Positions 22,474 to 22,496 of a stretch of DNA of 22,496 nucleotides are shown piece by piece. Positions within the stretch are counted from its first letter, which is position 1. Each line of letters starts with the position of its first letter. The notes below the pieces were generated by a model that ran no database searches, was not told the DNA's origin, and saw only the letters and a list, made by a program, of their open reading frames with translations. The stretch lies in contig QNXT01000115.1 in the NCBI GenBank assembly GCA_003973505.1, forward strand, positions 1 through 22,496, given 5' to 3'. The position numbers were made by a program, and so were the translations under genes. The DNA is from Bacteroidota bacterium (GTDB lineage: Bacteria; Bacteroidota; Bacteroidia; Bacteroidales; UBA1556).

Positions 22474-22496
22474 GAAATTTATATAAAAAAGTCAAT

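Noticed and set aside
21900..22496. Integrated mobile element or attachment site after the tRNA
   Set aside because: No integrase or transposase and no repeated tRNA 3' end within the window; only short repeats are seen.

Overview
This window looks like a chromosome segment from a member of the Bacteroidota, probably an anaerobic or microaerophilic, marine-type Bacteroidales/Marinilabiliales-like lineage. The evidence is: a cell-surface protein ending in a type IX secretion (T9SS type A) sorting domain; low-GC DNA; repeated promoter elements of the Bacteroidota form TTG-N19-21-TAnnTTTG; and a gene mix of B12-dependent ribonucleotide reductase, 2-oxoacid:ferredoxin oxidoreductase, a small 2[4Fe-4S] ferredoxin and a DsbD-type reductase. 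The taxonomic call is inference. No 16S rRNA gene is present.

Layout. 1-3014: 3' part of a large secreted adhesin-like protein (+), then a clear terminator. 3172-3597: YhbP-like flavin split-barrel protein. 3598-4118: long AT-rich leader with a candidate 15-codon upstream ORF that overlaps the start of nrdJ (4119-6836). 6927-7000: tandem 32-bp repeat of alternating TCACA/TGTGA half-sites between convergent genes. 7030-8555 (-): FGE-like secreted protein and Nudix hydrolase. 8640-9798 (+): pyrE and an SRPBCC protein. 9851-13982 (-): dsbD-like thiol reductase, nadB and a 55-residue ferredoxin. 14399-17274 (+): korA-korB, divergent from the ferredoxin. 17387-18121 (+): ZIP-family metal transporter. 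18257-18397 (+): apparently free-standing structured small RNA with its own promoter and terminator. 18396-21369 (-): DUF4442-type thioesterase-like protein, ilvE and a BamA/TamA-type outer-membrane barrel. 21815-21899 (+): tRNA-Ser(UGA). The tRNA is followed by about 600 bases without a convincing CDS, filled with nested inverted repeats, terminators and imperfect direct repeats.

Functional links. The ferredoxin diverges from korAB and is a plausible electron partner for 2-oxoglutarate or another 2-oxoacid oxidoreductase. nadB (NAD synthesis), pyrE (pyrimidines), nrdJ (dNTPs) and ilvE (branched-chain amino acids) are housekeeping genes. I see no defence island, CRISPR, prophage or intact transposon. 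The most novel material is non-coding: the RNA at 18257-18397, the nested cruciform-like element after the tRNA, the nrdJ leader ORF, and the TGTGA/TCACA array.
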